A stretch of DNA of 64,000 bases from Phycisphaerales bacterium PN19_bin_20 (lineage in GTDB: Bacteria; Planctomycetota; Phycisphaerae; Phycisphaerales; UBA1924), in the NCBI GenBank assembly GCA_021173225.1, contig JAJOLK010000001.1, forward strand, positions 186,001 through 250,000, given 5' to 3'. This document shows, in pieces, positions 39,407 through 48,299 of the stretch. The notes beneath the pieces were generated by a model. The model was not told where the DNA came from. It ran no database searches and worked only from the letters and a program-made list of their open reading frames with translations. The translations under genes and the position numbers were made by a program. Position 1 is the stretch's first letter. Each line of letters begins with the position of its first letter.

Positions 39407-41311
39407 TTAATCGTCGATTTCGATCTGGCCGAGGATGGCGTGGTCGGGATCTACTTCGATTTTGGCGATGGTGCCGGGGAACGCGAGGGTTTCGGTGGCT
39501 TCTTGGCGGTCGGTGCGGATGGTGAAGGTGGTGATGGTATTGGTGTTGGCGGCGGTGATGCGGACGGGCACGAGCAGCTCGTAGGCGGGGTTGCTGGGGT
39601 TGATGGTCTGGCGCTGGGTGATGGTCACCTCAACCTCGCCTTTGGCGTTGTCGCGGCGGAGCTTGACGGTGAGCTTGGGGAAGGCGGGGCGTTTGGCGAG
39701 CTCATCGATGAGGCGTTCCAGGGGCTCGCCGCTGGCGTCTTCCAAGGCGATTCGGAATTGGTCGGTCTCGACGCTGGTGAGGCGGTGGCGGTCGATGAAG
39801 AGGCGCGCGCCGCGGAAGAAGGCCTCGTCACCCAGTCGGCGGCGGATTGCGTGCAGGACGAGCCCGCCGCGGACGTAGGGGTCTTCGGCCTTTTCGAAGG
39901 TGTCGTCAGGCTCTGTGTAGAGGTTGCTGACCATGGGCACGCCGGCGGGGAGGGGTTCGAGCGGAAGGATGGTGAGCTTGCGCATCGCGTCGGTGACCGC
40001 TTTGTTGTAAGCCTTTCGGCCTTGTGTGTGCTCAATCCAGAGCCACTCGGCGAAGGTGGCCCAGCCCTCGTTGAGCCAGAGGTGCTCCCAGCTTGCACAG
40101 GTGATGAGGTTGCCGATCCACTGGTGGGCGATCTCGTGAACGATGAGGTCGTCGTGGTCGCCGAGGTCGCCGGTGGCGGCGTATTCGGCGAGGATGGTTG
40201 CGGAGGTGTTCTCCATGCCGCCCCAGCGGAAGCCGCGGACGATGATCTGGTCGTACTTGTCCCAGGGGTAGGGCTCGTCGAAGAGTGCTTCGAAGAAGCG
40301 GACCATCGCGCCGGTGCGTGCGAAGTTGGTGGCGAGGGTCTTCTCGGTGCCGAGCGGGCCGTAGACGCGCATGGGCAGGGCGGTAATGAACGAGGTGGGC
40401 TTGGCGGGGGCGATGGTCGTGCCGGGTGCAGCGAGGGTTGCGAGGATGGAGGCGCCGGCGTCTGACGGTGGCGGCGGGAGGGCGAGATCAGCCTTGGCGA
40501 ACTTGCCGACGGCGAGCATGACGAGATAGGCGGGGTGGGGCAGGTCTTGCTTCCAGTGCCAGCGGACGAGCGGCTTGGTGGTGGCGGTAGATGTGAGTGT
40601 TTGTTGTGAGAGGAGCTTGCCGTTGCTGATGACGTCAAAGCCCTCCGGGGCGTCGACGATGAGCTCGGTGGAGAGGCGGTCGTTGGGGAAGTCATGGCAG
40701 GGGAACCAGAAGCTGTTCCAGTTGGCCTGTCCCTGGCTGAAGATTTGGGGGTTGCGGGCGGGTGCGTCGTCGGCGTCTGTGCCTCGGCGCGCGCCGGTGA
40801 GCCACACGAGCCCGACGCCGTTGCCCTGGGGATTTTCAGCGGTGTAGACGATGCGGGTGGTGATGGTGGCGTTGTGGGGGGCGGGCGCGTCTGGCAGGTT
40901 GATGGCAAGGCGGTTGTTCTGGTGGTTGAAGGTGGCGGGCCTTTGGTTGACGGTGACGCTGGTGACGGCGATGGTCTCGCGGGCATCAAAGGCGATGACG
41001 GCGGCGGCGGTGAGGCGGCAGGTGCTGGTGATGGTGGCGACACCATCGAGCTTGGGCGCACGCATGTCAGCGATGCGGAGCTCGAGGATCATGTGCTGAT
41101 GGTCCCAGGGGATGCCCGGGGCGTAAGTGACGAGCGCGCGGCCTGAGTCGGCGTCGAGACGTGGGTCGGTCGTGGCGGCGGCGGCAGGGGCGGCGCAGGC
41201 GGTGGCGGCAGCGCTGGAGGCGACGAGGGCGAGGGCCGCGAGCGTGGGCAGGAACGCGCGTGCGGCACGAGTGGCGATGAGGGCGAGGAGGGATGTCGGC
41301 GTAATGGGCAT
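39407..41311 (-). CDS. M1-family metallopeptidase (aminopeptidase)
   Basis: Zinc aminopeptidase of the gluzincin M1 family. Start ATG 41311 gives 634 residues with a signal peptide (LALIATRAARAFLPTLAALA and ALVASSAAATACA, perhaps a lipoprotein). The N-terminal beta domain is followed by the exopeptidase motif GGMEN at 364-368, zinc site HEIAH at 392-396 and E415 in LWLNEGWATFAEWLW. The C-terminal domain is the short bacterial type. It should act in the periplasm on peptides. A TATAAT box lies ~170 bases upstream on the same strand. Confidence 0.93.
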   Translation of the reverse strand: MPITPTSLLALIATRAARAFLPTLAALALVASSAAATACAAPAAAATTDPRLDADSGRALVTYAPGIPWDHQHMILELRIADMRAPKLDGVATITSTCRLTAAAVIAFDARETIAVTSVTVNQRPATFNHQNNRLAINLPDAPAPHNATITTRIVYTAENPQGNGVGLVWLTGARRGTDADDAPARNPQIFSQGQANWNSFWFPCHDFPNDRLSTELIVDAPEGFDVISNGKLLSQQTLTSTATTKPLVRWHWKQDLPHPAYLVMLAVGKFAKADLALPPPPSDAGASILATLAAPGTTIAPAKPTSFITALPMRVYGPLGTEKTLATNFARTGAMVRFFEALFDEPYPWDKYDQIIVRGFRWGGMENTSATILAEYAATGDLGDHDDLIVHEIAHQWIGNLITCASWEHLWLNEGWATFAEWLWIEHTQGRKAYNKAVTDAMRKLTILPLEPLPAGVPMVSNLYTEPDDTFEKAEDPYVRGGLVLHAIRRRLGDEAFFRGARLFIDRHRLTSVETDQFRIALEDASGEPLERLIDELAKRPAFPKLTVKLRRDNAKGEVEVTITQRQTINPSNPAYELLVPVRITAANTNTITTFTIRTDRQEATETLAFPGTIAKIEVDPDHAILGQIEIDD

Positions 41312-41481
41312 GGCTGATGGTTGGTGTGCCGTGGGCGGATGTCCTGCCGCGAGGCGGAAACCGGGTGGGCCACGGACGGGCCCGGGGGTTCGTGAGGCAG
41401 AGCGCTGAGGGGGCTCAGGGCTAGACGCTGTTGTAGGATGGAAACCCTTGCCCACGGGCGTGTGGTTTTGCCGTGGCGGTG

Positions 41482-41487
41482 ATTATA
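41482..41487 (-). promoter_or_regulatory. TATAAT box reading towards the M1 peptidase
   Basis: Perfect consensus -10 on the minus strand (ATTATA on plus), rare in this GC-rich sequence. The -35 region (actgct/ctgctt at 16-17 bases) is poor. The predicted leader of the peptidase gene would be ~165 bases. Confidence 0.45.
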
Positions 41488-41606
41488 CAACGCAAGAGAC
41501 TTTAAGCAGTAGTCGATAGTCTTGCGGCCGAGGGTGTCTGGTGGCCGGCAGCATGTATGTGCACCCGCGTAAGCGCGGCGGGCCGGGAAGCCAAAGGCCA
41601 GCAACC

Positions 41607-41614
41607 GGGGGAGG
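41607..41614 (+). promoter_or_regulatory. Strong ribosome binding site deciding a GTG start
   Basis: GGGGGAGG ends five bases before GTG 41620, which matches the start of the DUF1508 repeat (VGEFRVSKSG). The in-frame ATG at 41557 would add 21 non-conserved residues. Confidence 0.65.
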
Positions 41615-41619
41615 TTCTT

Positions 41620-41979
41620 GTGGGTGAGTTCCGCGTGTCAAAGTCGGGCGAGGGCGTGTACTACTGGAACCTGCGGGCGGGCGGCGGCCAGCGGCTGCTG
41701 CAGAGCGAGGTGTTTGCGTTGCAGGGGCACGCGATTGGGGCCGTGGATGCGTGCCGAGAGCACTGCTTGATCGCGGAGCGGTACGTGCGGCGGCAGACCA
41801 ACGGCGGTCAGCAGTACTTCACGCTGCACGACGCGGCGGGGGGGCTGCTGGGGGTGAGCCAGATGCACGGCTCAGCGCAGGCGCGGGAGGTGGCGATCGC
41901 CGGTTGCAAGTTGCACGGGCCGACGGCAAGCGTGGTGGACCAGACGGGCGACCGGCCGGGTTATCGGGCTGCGGCGTAG
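41620..41979 (+). CDS. DUF1508 (YegP/UPF0339-like) protein
   Basis: A 119-residue protein made of two related segments: GEFRVSKSGEGVYYWNLRAG plus GGQRLLQSEVF, and RYVRRQTNGGQQYFTLHDAA plus GGLLGVSQMHGSAQAREVAI. This two-fold F/Y-x-L-x-A-x-G-x-x-L-x-x-S-x-x-Y/F pattern is the YegP-type DUF1508 repeat; its function is unknown. The second copy is followed by AGCKLHGPTASVVD, the usual end. GTG start by ribosome-site spacing. Confidence 0.8.
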   Translation: MGEFRVSKSGEGVYYWNLRAGGGQRLLQSEVFALQGHAIGAVDACREHCLIAERYVRRQTNGGQQYFTLHDAAGGLLGVSQMHGSAQAREVAIAGCKLHGPTASVVDQTGDRPGYRAAA

Positions 41980-42094
41980 CTGTGCTGGGCCCAGAGTCCG
42001 GTTGCGGGTATCTGCTGCTGACCTGAGCCTTGTGGGGTTCGCCTTCAAGGGGCCGGACTTTGTGGGGCTTTTGACGCGCGGTTACGCCTTGGGC

Positions 42095-42583
42095 TTAGGG
42101 CACGCCAATGTCTTCGTTCCAGAGCTCGGGATGGTGGGCGATGAAAGCCGTCATGAGCGCTACGCAGCGCGGGTCGTCAAGGACATCAACACGGACGCCG
42201 GCGTCGGCGAGCCAGTCCTCGCGACCTTGAAAGGTGCGGCGTTCGCCGATGACCACGCGCGGCACGCGGTGGAGGATGGCGGTGCCGGTGCACATGGCGC
42301 AGGGGCTGAGGGTGCTGACCAGGGTGAGGGTGTGCCAGTCACGGCGGCGGCCGGCGTTGCGGACGCAGACGGTCTCGGCGTGGGCGGTGGGGTCGCCGGT
42401 TTGATGGCGGAGGTTGTGCCCGAGGGCGACGATAACGCCTTGGGGGTTGAGCAGCGCGGCACCGATGGGGATGCCGCCCTCGCGGAGACTTTTGCGAGCC
42501 TGCTCGATGGCGGCGTCCAAACCTGTGGCGAGTCCTGCGGTGAGTGCGTGCTCGTGGATGGGCCCGGTAGGCTGGTGAGACAT
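42095..42583 (-). CDS. Cytidine-deaminase-fold enzyme, fungal-type cytosine deaminase-like
   Basis: A 162-residue zinc deaminase: HAE in DPTAHAETVCVRN and the PCxxC motif in TLSPCAMCTGTAIL. What follows, HRVPRVVIGERRTFQGREDW, LADAGVRVDVLDDPRCVALM and the end PELWNEDIG, follows yeast Fcy1 (PRCVVGEN...DDERC...DWFEDIGE) rather than the TadA or guanine-deaminase ends, so cytosine (or isocytosine-like) deamination is the best guess. Unlike yeast, HAE replaces HGE. ATG 42583 has TAAGCT six bases upstream. No other pyrimidine salvage genes adjoin. Confidence 0.82.
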   Translation of the reverse strand: MSHQPTGPIHEHALTAGLATGLDAAIEQARKSLREGGIPIGAALLNPQGVIVALGHNLRHQTGDPTAHAETVCVRNAGRRRDWHTLTLVSTLSPCAMCTGTAILHRVPRVVIGERRTFQGREDWLADAGVRVDVLDDPRCVALMTAFIAHHPELWNEDIGVP

Positions 42584-42589
42584 GCGATG

Positions 42590-42595
42590 AGCTTA
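42590..42595 (-). promoter_or_regulatory. TAAGCT, -10-like hexamer 6 bases before the deaminase gene
   Basis: Fits leaderless transcription from ATG 42583; no Shine-Dalgarno. Confidence 0.4.
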
Positions 42596-42654
42596 GTGGG
42601 GGCTGATAACGGTGGGGGCTGATAGCGGTGGCGGCTGAAAGCGGTGGTGGGCGG

Positions 42655-44202
42655 TTAGGCGCCGGTCTTGGTGAGGCGGCGCGGGCTCGCGATCGATTGG
42701 GGGGCGGACTTGGCGGCGGACTGGGCGGCGGACTTGGCGGCGGGCTCTATGCTCGGCGCGGTCTCGGGGTTCACGCGCGCGATGGGCTGGCCGGCGTCAC
42801 GCAAGCGCGCGGCACGGGCGGCCAAGGCGAGGGTCACGTCCAGCTCGGGCTCGTCATGCTGCTCAGGGGCGGCGCTGCTGACGTAGAGGCGCTCAAGGTG
42901 GGGGCTGATGCGGCAGAGCAGCTCGTGGGTGATGGTCTGGCCCAGGGCCGCCAGCAGCGGGAGGTGGTTGGGCGCTTCGGTGTTGGTGCCGACGAGCTCA
43001 ACTTCTGCGTTAACGGCGCGGCAGTGCGGGGGCGCGTCGGTCAGGTCGATAGTGATCTGGTCCATGCTTACGCGCCCGATGACGGGTGCGTAGACGCCCG
43101 AGGTGTGCTGGCTTGGGCTGGCGGTCTCGAGCGCGCCCAGCGTGCGCGGACGGTCTGAAGCGAGGCCGGTGAGGCGGACGTACGCGCGGTTGCCAAGGGC
43201 GCGAGGGTAGCCGTCGGCGTAGCCCACGGGCACGACGCCGACGACGCTTAGGCGCTGCGCGGTGAAGGTGCGGTCATAACCCACGGGCCACCCGGCGGGG
43301 ATGGTGTGTGTGTGCACGACGCGCGAGAGCCAGCGGACGCTGGGCTTGAGGGCCTTGGCGGCATCGGCGAACTCGGGTGGTTCGTTTTCAGCGAAGGCCT
43401 CAGGCCCGTAGCCGAGCAGGCCTTGACCGACGCGGACCATCGAGCCGTGGAGGCCCGGCGAGCGGAGGGTGGCGCAGGTGTTGGCGAGGTGGACGATCGC
43501 GGGTGTGCCGCCGCGCAATCGGAGGGCCTTGGCGTGGTCGGTGAGGATGGCCTTGGCGCTGTCGATCCAGGCGCGGAAGAGGTGCGCCTGCTGCTTGGTG
43601 AAGGCGGGGTCGGTGGCGGGGGCTGAGAAGTGGGTCATCAGCCCGGCGAGGGTCAGGCGCTGGCTGTGAACGACAAGGTCAAGCAGGCGGAGCGCTTCAT
43701 CTGGCAGGCAGCCGCCGCGGGTCATGCCGACGTCAACTTGTACGTGTACGGGAAGCACCAGCCCGAGCTTGGCAGCAAGGTCGGTGAGGACGGCGGCGTG
43801 CTCGAGGGAGTGCGCGACAAAGTGCAGGCGGCCACGGACGGCGAGGCGGTAGAGGGCGTCGTTGCGGTCAAAGCCCGTGGCGGGCATGAGCACGAGCACG
43901 GGCGTGCTGATGGGCAGGTCAACCAGGAGTCGCGCTTCGGCCAGGCAGTAGACCGCGAGCATGTCAGCGCCGCCAGCGGCGAGGCGTTTGGCGATGCGCG
44001 GGGCACCCAGGCCATAGGCGTCTTGCTTGATGACGGCGCAGAGCTTCAGCGCGCTCTCTGGCGCGTTGTGCGCGCGCGCGCCGGCGCGGGCGCAGTCGCG
44101 CAGGGTGGCGAGGTTGTGGTCGATGGCGGCGAGGTCGATCTCGATGCGGCTGGTGTTCAAGTGGAGCCTTCCGTGGCCGGCGGGCCCGTGCCGTGGGGCC
44201 AT
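42655..44202 (-). CDS. alr: Alanine racemase
   Basis: PLP enzyme interconverting L- and D-alanine for peptidoglycan. K59 in CAVIKQDAYGLG is the PLP lysine (usual form K-x-N-A-Y-G), and VGYADGYPRALGNRAYV with GRVSMDQITIDLTDAP supplies the C-terminal Tyr and the beta domain. Start ATG 44202 gives 515 residues against ~370: the extra parts are a loop around residues 330-350 and a C-terminal tail of ~80 residues with an AAKSAAQSAAKSAPQS repeat (coded by a 12-base repeat at about 42702-42743). Its presence argues that this organism makes peptidoglycan, consistent with MreBCD. Confidence 0.93.
   Translation of the reverse strand: MAPRHGPAGHGRLHLNTSRIEIDLAAIDHNLATLRDCARAGARAHNAPESALKLCAVIKQDAYGLGAPRIAKRLAAGGADMLAVYCLAEARLLVDLPISTPVLVLMPATGFDRNDALYRLAVRGRLHFVAHSLEHAAVLTDLAAKLGLVLPVHVQVDVGMTRGGCLPDEALRLLDLVVHSQRLTLAGLMTHFSAPATDPAFTKQQAHLFRAWIDSAKAILTDHAKALRLRGGTPAIVHLANTCATLRSPGLHGSMVRVGQGLLGYGPEAFAENEPPEFADAAKALKPSVRWLSRVVHTHTIPAGWPVGYDRTFTAQRLSVVGVVPVGYADGYPRALGNRAYVRLTGLASDRPRTLGALETASPSQHTSGVYAPVIGRVSMDQITIDLTDAPPHCRAVNAEVELVGTNTEAPNHLPLLAALGQTITHELLCRISPHLERLYVSSAAPEQHDEPELDVTLALAARAARLRDAGQPIARVNPETAPSIEPAAKSAAQSAAKSAPQSIASPRRLTKTGA
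42702..42743 (-). repeat. 12-base tandem repeat at the 3' end of alr
   Basis: On the plus strand, repeated ggcggcggactt / ggcggactgggc units; encodes alternating AAKS and AAQS in the Alr tail. Confidence 0.75.
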
Positions 44203-44611
44203 GGCGGGACTTGGCGGGACTTCGCGGGACTTCGCGCGTGCGGCGTCTAACAACTACGCCATTGGGTCAGTATCGACGCGTCGAGGATGATACGATGAAG
44301 CAAAGCCGGTGCGGTCTGCGGCGGTGGTCGGCGCGGCGTTGGGGCGTGAGCTTCAGGGCTGGGCTGGCGACGCTTGCGGGGCGTGCCAGAGCGGGCGGAT
44401 CGTGGGCGTGGCCCGCGTCTACCCGTTGAGACGGCGGCCTTTGCGGGTGCTTGGCGTGGCCGGGCGATGCGGGGCTTCTGCGGCTTTGGAGGCAAGCCCG
44501 GTGGGGCCCCGGAATGGGCCACCGGCACGGCGGGTTGGCGCGCGGCTGATGCCGCGGTGGGCGTGTGGCCCGCCTGGCGCTGCCGGTCGTCGGATTGATA
44601 GCAAGGACCGA
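44203..44611. other. Intergenic region between divergent alr and helicase genes, no supported gene
   Basis: About 409 bases. The helicase frame stays open to 44309 but this part encodes an Arg/Gly/Ala-rich stretch unlike any helicase and has no ribosome site, so it is more likely a long 5' leader. Short direct repeats of gggacttcgcgg/gggacttggcgg lie at about 44206-44236, next to the alr start. No clear promoter was found. Confidence 0.5.
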
Positions 44612-46183
44612 ATGAACATCCCTATGAGCATCGAGCACCCCGGCAGCGGCGGCCCGACCCCTGAGCAGACCAGCACCACGACCACCAGCAGCGCACCGGT
44701 AGTTCAGGGCGAGGCACCTGCGGCGCACAGCGCGGACGCGAACATCTACGCGGCGGCGAACGCGGGCGGTCTCTTTGATACGAGCATCACCTTCAAGGAC
44801 CTTGGGCTGCGCGCCAGCGTGCTTAAAGGCCTTGAAGAGCTGGGCTTTAAGCACCCAACCAAGATCCAGTCGCTGCTGATCCCGCACCTGATGCAGGGCA
44901 AGGACATGCTGGGCCAGGCGCGGACGGGCACGGGCAAGACCGGTGCCTTCGGGCTGCCGATCTTGCATCACGCGGTGCGTGAGGTGCCCTTTCAGGCGCT
45001 GATCATGGTGCCGACACGCGAGCTGTGCGTGCAGGTGGCGCAGGAGATGCAGGACATGGGCGAGTTCACGCCCATCAAGGTCGTGGCGGTGTATGGCGGC
45101 GAGCGGATGCAGAAGCAGATCGACGCGCTGCGGCACGGACCGCAGGTGGTGGTGAGCACGCCCGGACGATTGATGGACATGATCGAGCGTGGGCACGTAC
45201 ACCTCAACAGCGTCAAGTTCGCGGTTCTTGACGAGGTTGACCGGATGCTGGATATCGGCTTTCGCGAGGACATCAGGCGGATTCTGGGCATGTGCCCTTC
45301 GGAGCGGCAGACGGTGTTTGTGTCGGCGACGATCAGCCCGGAGATCGAGCGGCTGGCCCAGAAGTTTGCGCGGAGCCCCGAGAAGATCGTCGCGGTTGAC
45401 GGCGGGCCGCTGACGACCAAAACCGTCAAGCAGTACCACCTGCCGGTGGCGCGGTGGGACAAGCGCCGCCTGCTGGTGCACATGCTCAAGACCGAGGAGC
45501 CCGACACCACGCTGATCTTCTGCAAGATGAAGCGGACGGTGGACGACCTGGAGAAGTACCTGGTCGAGAAGGGCATCGACGCGCACGCGATCCACGGCGA
45601 CAAGGCGCAGGCGAAGCGGACCAAAGTGATGGAGCGGCTCAAGGCCGGGAAGCTGGGCGTGCTGATCGCCAGCGATTTGGTGGCGCGCGGGATCGACGTT
45701 GAGGGCATCAGCCACGTGATCAACTACGACATCCCCGAGGACGCGGAGGTGTATGTGCACCGCATCGGGCGCACGGCGCGGATCGGGCGTGAGGGCGTGG
45801 CGTGGAGCCTGGTGACGCCCGAGGACGGTCCGCTGCTGACGGCGATTGAGAAGCTCATCGACGCGGAGGTGCCGAAGCTGGACTATCAGGACTTTGAGGC
45901 CTCACCGCCGCCGCCGGGGCGTGGCGGGTCTGGCTCGCGCGGGACGGGGCCAGTGATTGTGGGTGGGCCGGGCTTTGTGCAGGGTCAGTCGCAGGGGCAG
46001 ATGCACGGGCAGACCCCGGCCGAGCCGGCGAAGCCGCTGCTTGACCGGATGGCCAAGACGATGAACCCGCTGGCGGCGATGGACACCAAGGCCGACGCGG
46101 GCAAGTTCCCCGGCGGGGTGGTGCCGACGAAGATGCCACCGAACCGGATGTTCGGGCGGATGAAGAGCCGCAAGGGCGGGTGA
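44612..46183 (+). CDS. DEAD-box RNA helicase
   Basis: ATP-dependent RNA helicase, 523 residues with ATG 44612 (AAGGA four bases upstream; ATG 44624 is an alternative). Motifs in order: Q motif FKDLGL...GFKHPTKIQ, I ARTGTGKTGAF, Ia VPTRELCVQV, Ib STPGRLMDM, II LDEVDRMLD, III VSATIS, IV TLIFCKMKRT, V ASDLVARGIDVEGI and VI HRIGRTARIGREG. Motif II reads DEVD rather than DEAD. The C-terminal ~100 residues are Gly/Gln/Met-rich with a basic end (MFGRMKSRKGG), likely for RNA contact. It resembles RhlE/CshA-type helicases; no finer assignment is justified. Confidence 0.93.
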   Translation: MNIPMSIEHPGSGGPTPEQTSTTTTSSAPVVQGEAPAAHSADANIYAAANAGGLFDTSITFKDLGLRASVLKGLEELGFKHPTKIQSLLIPHLMQGKDMLGQARTGTGKTGAFGLPILHHAVREVPFQALIMVPTRELCVQVAQEMQDMGEFTPIKVVAVYGGERMQKQIDALRHGPQVVVSTPGRLMDMIERGHVHLNSVKFAVLDEVDRMLDIGFREDIRRILGMCPSERQTVFVSATISPEIERLAQKFARSPEKIVAVDGGPLTTKTVKQYHLPVARWDKRRLLVHMLKTEEPDTTLIFCKMKRTVDDLEKYLVEKGIDAHAIHGDKAQAKRTKVMERLKAGKLGVLIASDLVARGIDVEGISHVINYDIPEDAEVYVHRIGRTARIGREGVAWSLVTPEDGPLLTAIEKLIDAEVPKLDYQDFEASPPPPGRGGSGSRGTGPVIVGGPGFVQGQSQGQMHGQTPAEPAKPLLDRMAKTMNPLAAMDTKADAGKFPGGVVPTKMPPNRMFGRMKSRKGG

Positions 46184-46424
46184 TTGGTCAAGGTAAGGCG
46201 GGTCGGAAACTGCCGAGTCAACATCAGGCCATTGAAGGGCCGGCTTACCAATTCGGCCTAGAGCCGAGGGCCCCAATTCACGGCGGAAAGGCCTTTGCGG
46301 GCAGGCTGAAATCTCGCGCCACGCGAGGCAGGAAGCAAGAGGCTGGTTGCATACCCGCCCCCGAAAAGGCTGAGGCAAAGAAAGAACGTAGCATAGGTAT
46401 GGTGAACCACCCTAATGTACATTG

Positions 46425-48206
46425 TTACGTCTGGATGACGCCGGTCTTGAACGGCGGGGAGTAATCCCAGCCCGCGGCGGCGTTCAAGGCCGCGATCAGC
46501 TCAGCGCGGGTCTCATGCGGCTGGATAATCCTGTCAACCCACCCGCGTGCGGCGGCGTAGCGGATGTCGGCCTGCGCGGTGTAGCTGGCGTGGATGGCGC
46601 CGTAGATCTGAGTGCGGGTCGCTTCGTCGATCGCCTCGCCCTTGCGTTTGCGGCTGGCCTCCTCGATGGTTGTGAGCACGCCGGTGGCCTGGTTGGCACC
46701 CATGACGGCGCACTTGGCGTTTGGCCAGGCGAGCGAGAGGAAGGGGTCAAAGGCCCGGCCGCACATGGCGTAGTTGCCGGCGCCGTAAGAAGCGCCGGTA
46801 ATCAGGACGATCTTGGGGACGACGGAGTTGGCCATGGCGTTGACCATTTTGGCGCCGGCGCGGATGATGCCGCCCTGCTCGCTTTCGCGTCCGACCATGA
46901 AGCCGGTGGTATCGTGCATGAAGACGATGGGGACTTTGCGCTGGTTGCAATCCATGATGAAGCGAGCGGCCTTTTCGGCGCTGTCGTTGTAGATGACCCC
47001 GCCCATCTCGACCATGCCCTTGCCGGTCTTGGTCATGTGCTTCTGGTTGGCGACGATGCCGCAGGCCCGCCCGGCGATGCGTGTGTAGCCGCAGACGATG
47101 GACTGGCCGTAGTCGGACTTGTACTCGTCGAAATCTGGGGTCTCGTCGGCTCTTACGTCAATGTTTGCGTTGGTGATTGTGTCGGCCTTGGGGTCCGCGC
47201 GGTCAACGAAGCAGGCGATCAGGTCGCGGACGTCGTACTGCGCGCCGGGCTTGTCGGTGAAGATCGAGTAGACGTGCTGGGCGTGGGCCGTGGGGTCTAG
47301 TGTGGGGGCAAGAGTCGTGATAGCGGCCGCTGGTGCGTGGTGCGCCGTTTCGGGGCGGTACTTGGCCATCAAGCTGCGCACGCGGGCGATGCAGGCGGGG
47401 TCGTCCTTCTCCTTGAAGTCGATGGTGCCGCTAATGCCCGCGTGCATAGTTGCGCCGCCGAGGTCTTCGTCGCTGACCTCTTGCCCGATGGCGGCTTTGA
47501 CCAGCGCCGGGCCGGCGAGGTAGAGCCCTGAGCCCTCGGTCATCAGCAGCGTGTCACAGAGCACGGGCAGGTAGCCGCCGCCGGCGACGCAATAGCCCAT
47601 GATCGCGGCGATCTGCGGGATGCCCATAGCGCTGATGACGGCGTTGTGTCGGAAGATGCGCCCGAAGTCGTCAGTGTCAGGAAAGACGTCCTCTTGCAGA
47701 GGCAAAAAGACGCCGGCAGAGTCAACCAAGTAGACCAGCGGCAAGCGGGCCCGCATGGCGATCTCTTGCGCGCGGATGATCTTCTTGCAAGTCATCGGGA
47801 AGAACGCGCCGGCCTTGACGGTCGCGTCGTTGGCGATGACCATGCAGCGCCGCCCGCTGATGGTGCCGACGCCGGTGACCACGCCCGCGCCGGGCGCGCC
47901 GCCGAACTCTTTGTACATGCCCCAGGCCGAGAAGAGCGCGAGCTCTTGGAAGCGGTCGGGCCCGCCGCGCGGCAGGCGGCCCTTGAGCTGGTCTGGCTGC
48001 TGTGTGTCGCCGCCGTCAAGGAGCAGCTCGAGGCGTTCGCGGGCGGTCAGGCGGCCCTTCTCGTGCTGACGTTCGGTGGCGCTCTTGCCGCCGCCAGCGC
48101 GGATGAGCTGCTCATCGATGAGATAGGCGTCGGCGAGCTCGCGGACGGTGGGGCTTGAGCCGGTCTGGACGCCGACGGCGAGGGCTGGTTGCGCGGGGCT
48201 TGCCAT
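46425..48206 (-). CDS. Acyl-CoA carboxylase, carboxyltransferase (beta) subunit
   Basis: Transfers CO2 from carboxybiotin to an acyl-CoA. The 593-residue protein has the N-terminal ARERLELLLDGG, VIANDATVKAGAFFPMTCKK, the oxyanion-hole segments MGYCVAGGGYLPVLCDTLLM and SYGAGNYAMCGRAFDPFLSL, and the C-terminal ATRTQIYGAIHASYTAQADI. The TVKAGAFFPMTxKK and Ala-x-Gly-Ala-x-Tyr-Leu features favour methylcrotonyl-/geranyl-CoA-type over propionyl-CoA-type substrates, but this cannot be settled. The biotin carboxylase subunit is not nearby. ATG 48206 has TACCTT six bases upstream. The 241 bases between it and the convergent helicase hold nothing recognised. Confidence 0.88.
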   Translation of the reverse strand: MASPAQPALAVGVQTGSSPTVRELADAYLIDEQLIRAGGGKSATERQHEKGRLTARERLELLLDGGDTQQPDQLKGRLPRGGPDRFQELALFSAWGMYKEFGGAPGAGVVTGVGTISGRRCMVIANDATVKAGAFFPMTCKKIIRAQEIAMRARLPLVYLVDSAGVFLPLQEDVFPDTDDFGRIFRHNAVISAMGIPQIAAIMGYCVAGGGYLPVLCDTLLMTEGSGLYLAGPALVKAAIGQEVSDEDLGGATMHAGISGTIDFKEKDDPACIARVRSLMAKYRPETAHHAPAAAITTLAPTLDPTAHAQHVYSIFTDKPGAQYDVRDLIACFVDRADPKADTITNANIDVRADETPDFDEYKSDYGQSIVCGYTRIAGRACGIVANQKHMTKTGKGMVEMGGVIYNDSAEKAARFIMDCNQRKVPIVFMHDTTGFMVGRESEQGGIIRAGAKMVNAMANSVVPKIVLITGASYGAGNYAMCGRAFDPFLSLAWPNAKCAVMGANQATGVLTTIEEASRKRKGEAIDEATRTQIYGAIHASYTAQADIRYAAARGWVDRIIQPHETRAELIAALNAAAGWDYSPPFKTGVIQT

Positions 48207-48212
48207 GGGCGG

Positions 48213-48218
48213 AAGGTA
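48213..48218 (-). promoter_or_regulatory. TACCTT, -10-like hexamer 6 bases before the carboxyltransferase gene
   Basis: Fits leaderless transcription from ATG 48206. The divergent gene has its own hexamer at 48286. Confidence 0.4.
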
Positions 48219-48285
48219 GCCGGTCCGGGCTCTGAGCGAGAAGTTGTAGATGCGATGCGTGCTGCGCGTGGAGTGCGCGACTGGC

Positions 48286-48291
48286 TAGCCT
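48286..48291 (+). promoter_or_regulatory. TAGCCT, -10-like hexamer 8 bases before the small unknown gene
   Basis: Fits a (nearly) leaderless transcript from ATG 48300. Confidence 0.4.
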
Positions 48292-48299
48292 TGCGAACC

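Larger units (their letters stand above)
41312..41619. other. Intergenic region between the divergent M1 peptidase and DUF1508 genes
   Basis: About 308 bases with no gene. It contains an AT-rich centre (41478-41522) with a TATAAT box reading towards the peptidase and, at the right end, the GGGGGAGG ribosome site of the DUF1508 gene. Confidence 0.5.

Noticed and set aside
39056-40465. 469-codon plus-strand ORF opposite the M1 peptidase and sugar isomerase genes
   Set aside because: Gly/Glu/Asp-rich shadow frame spanning the convergent-strand genes; no motif or ribosome site.
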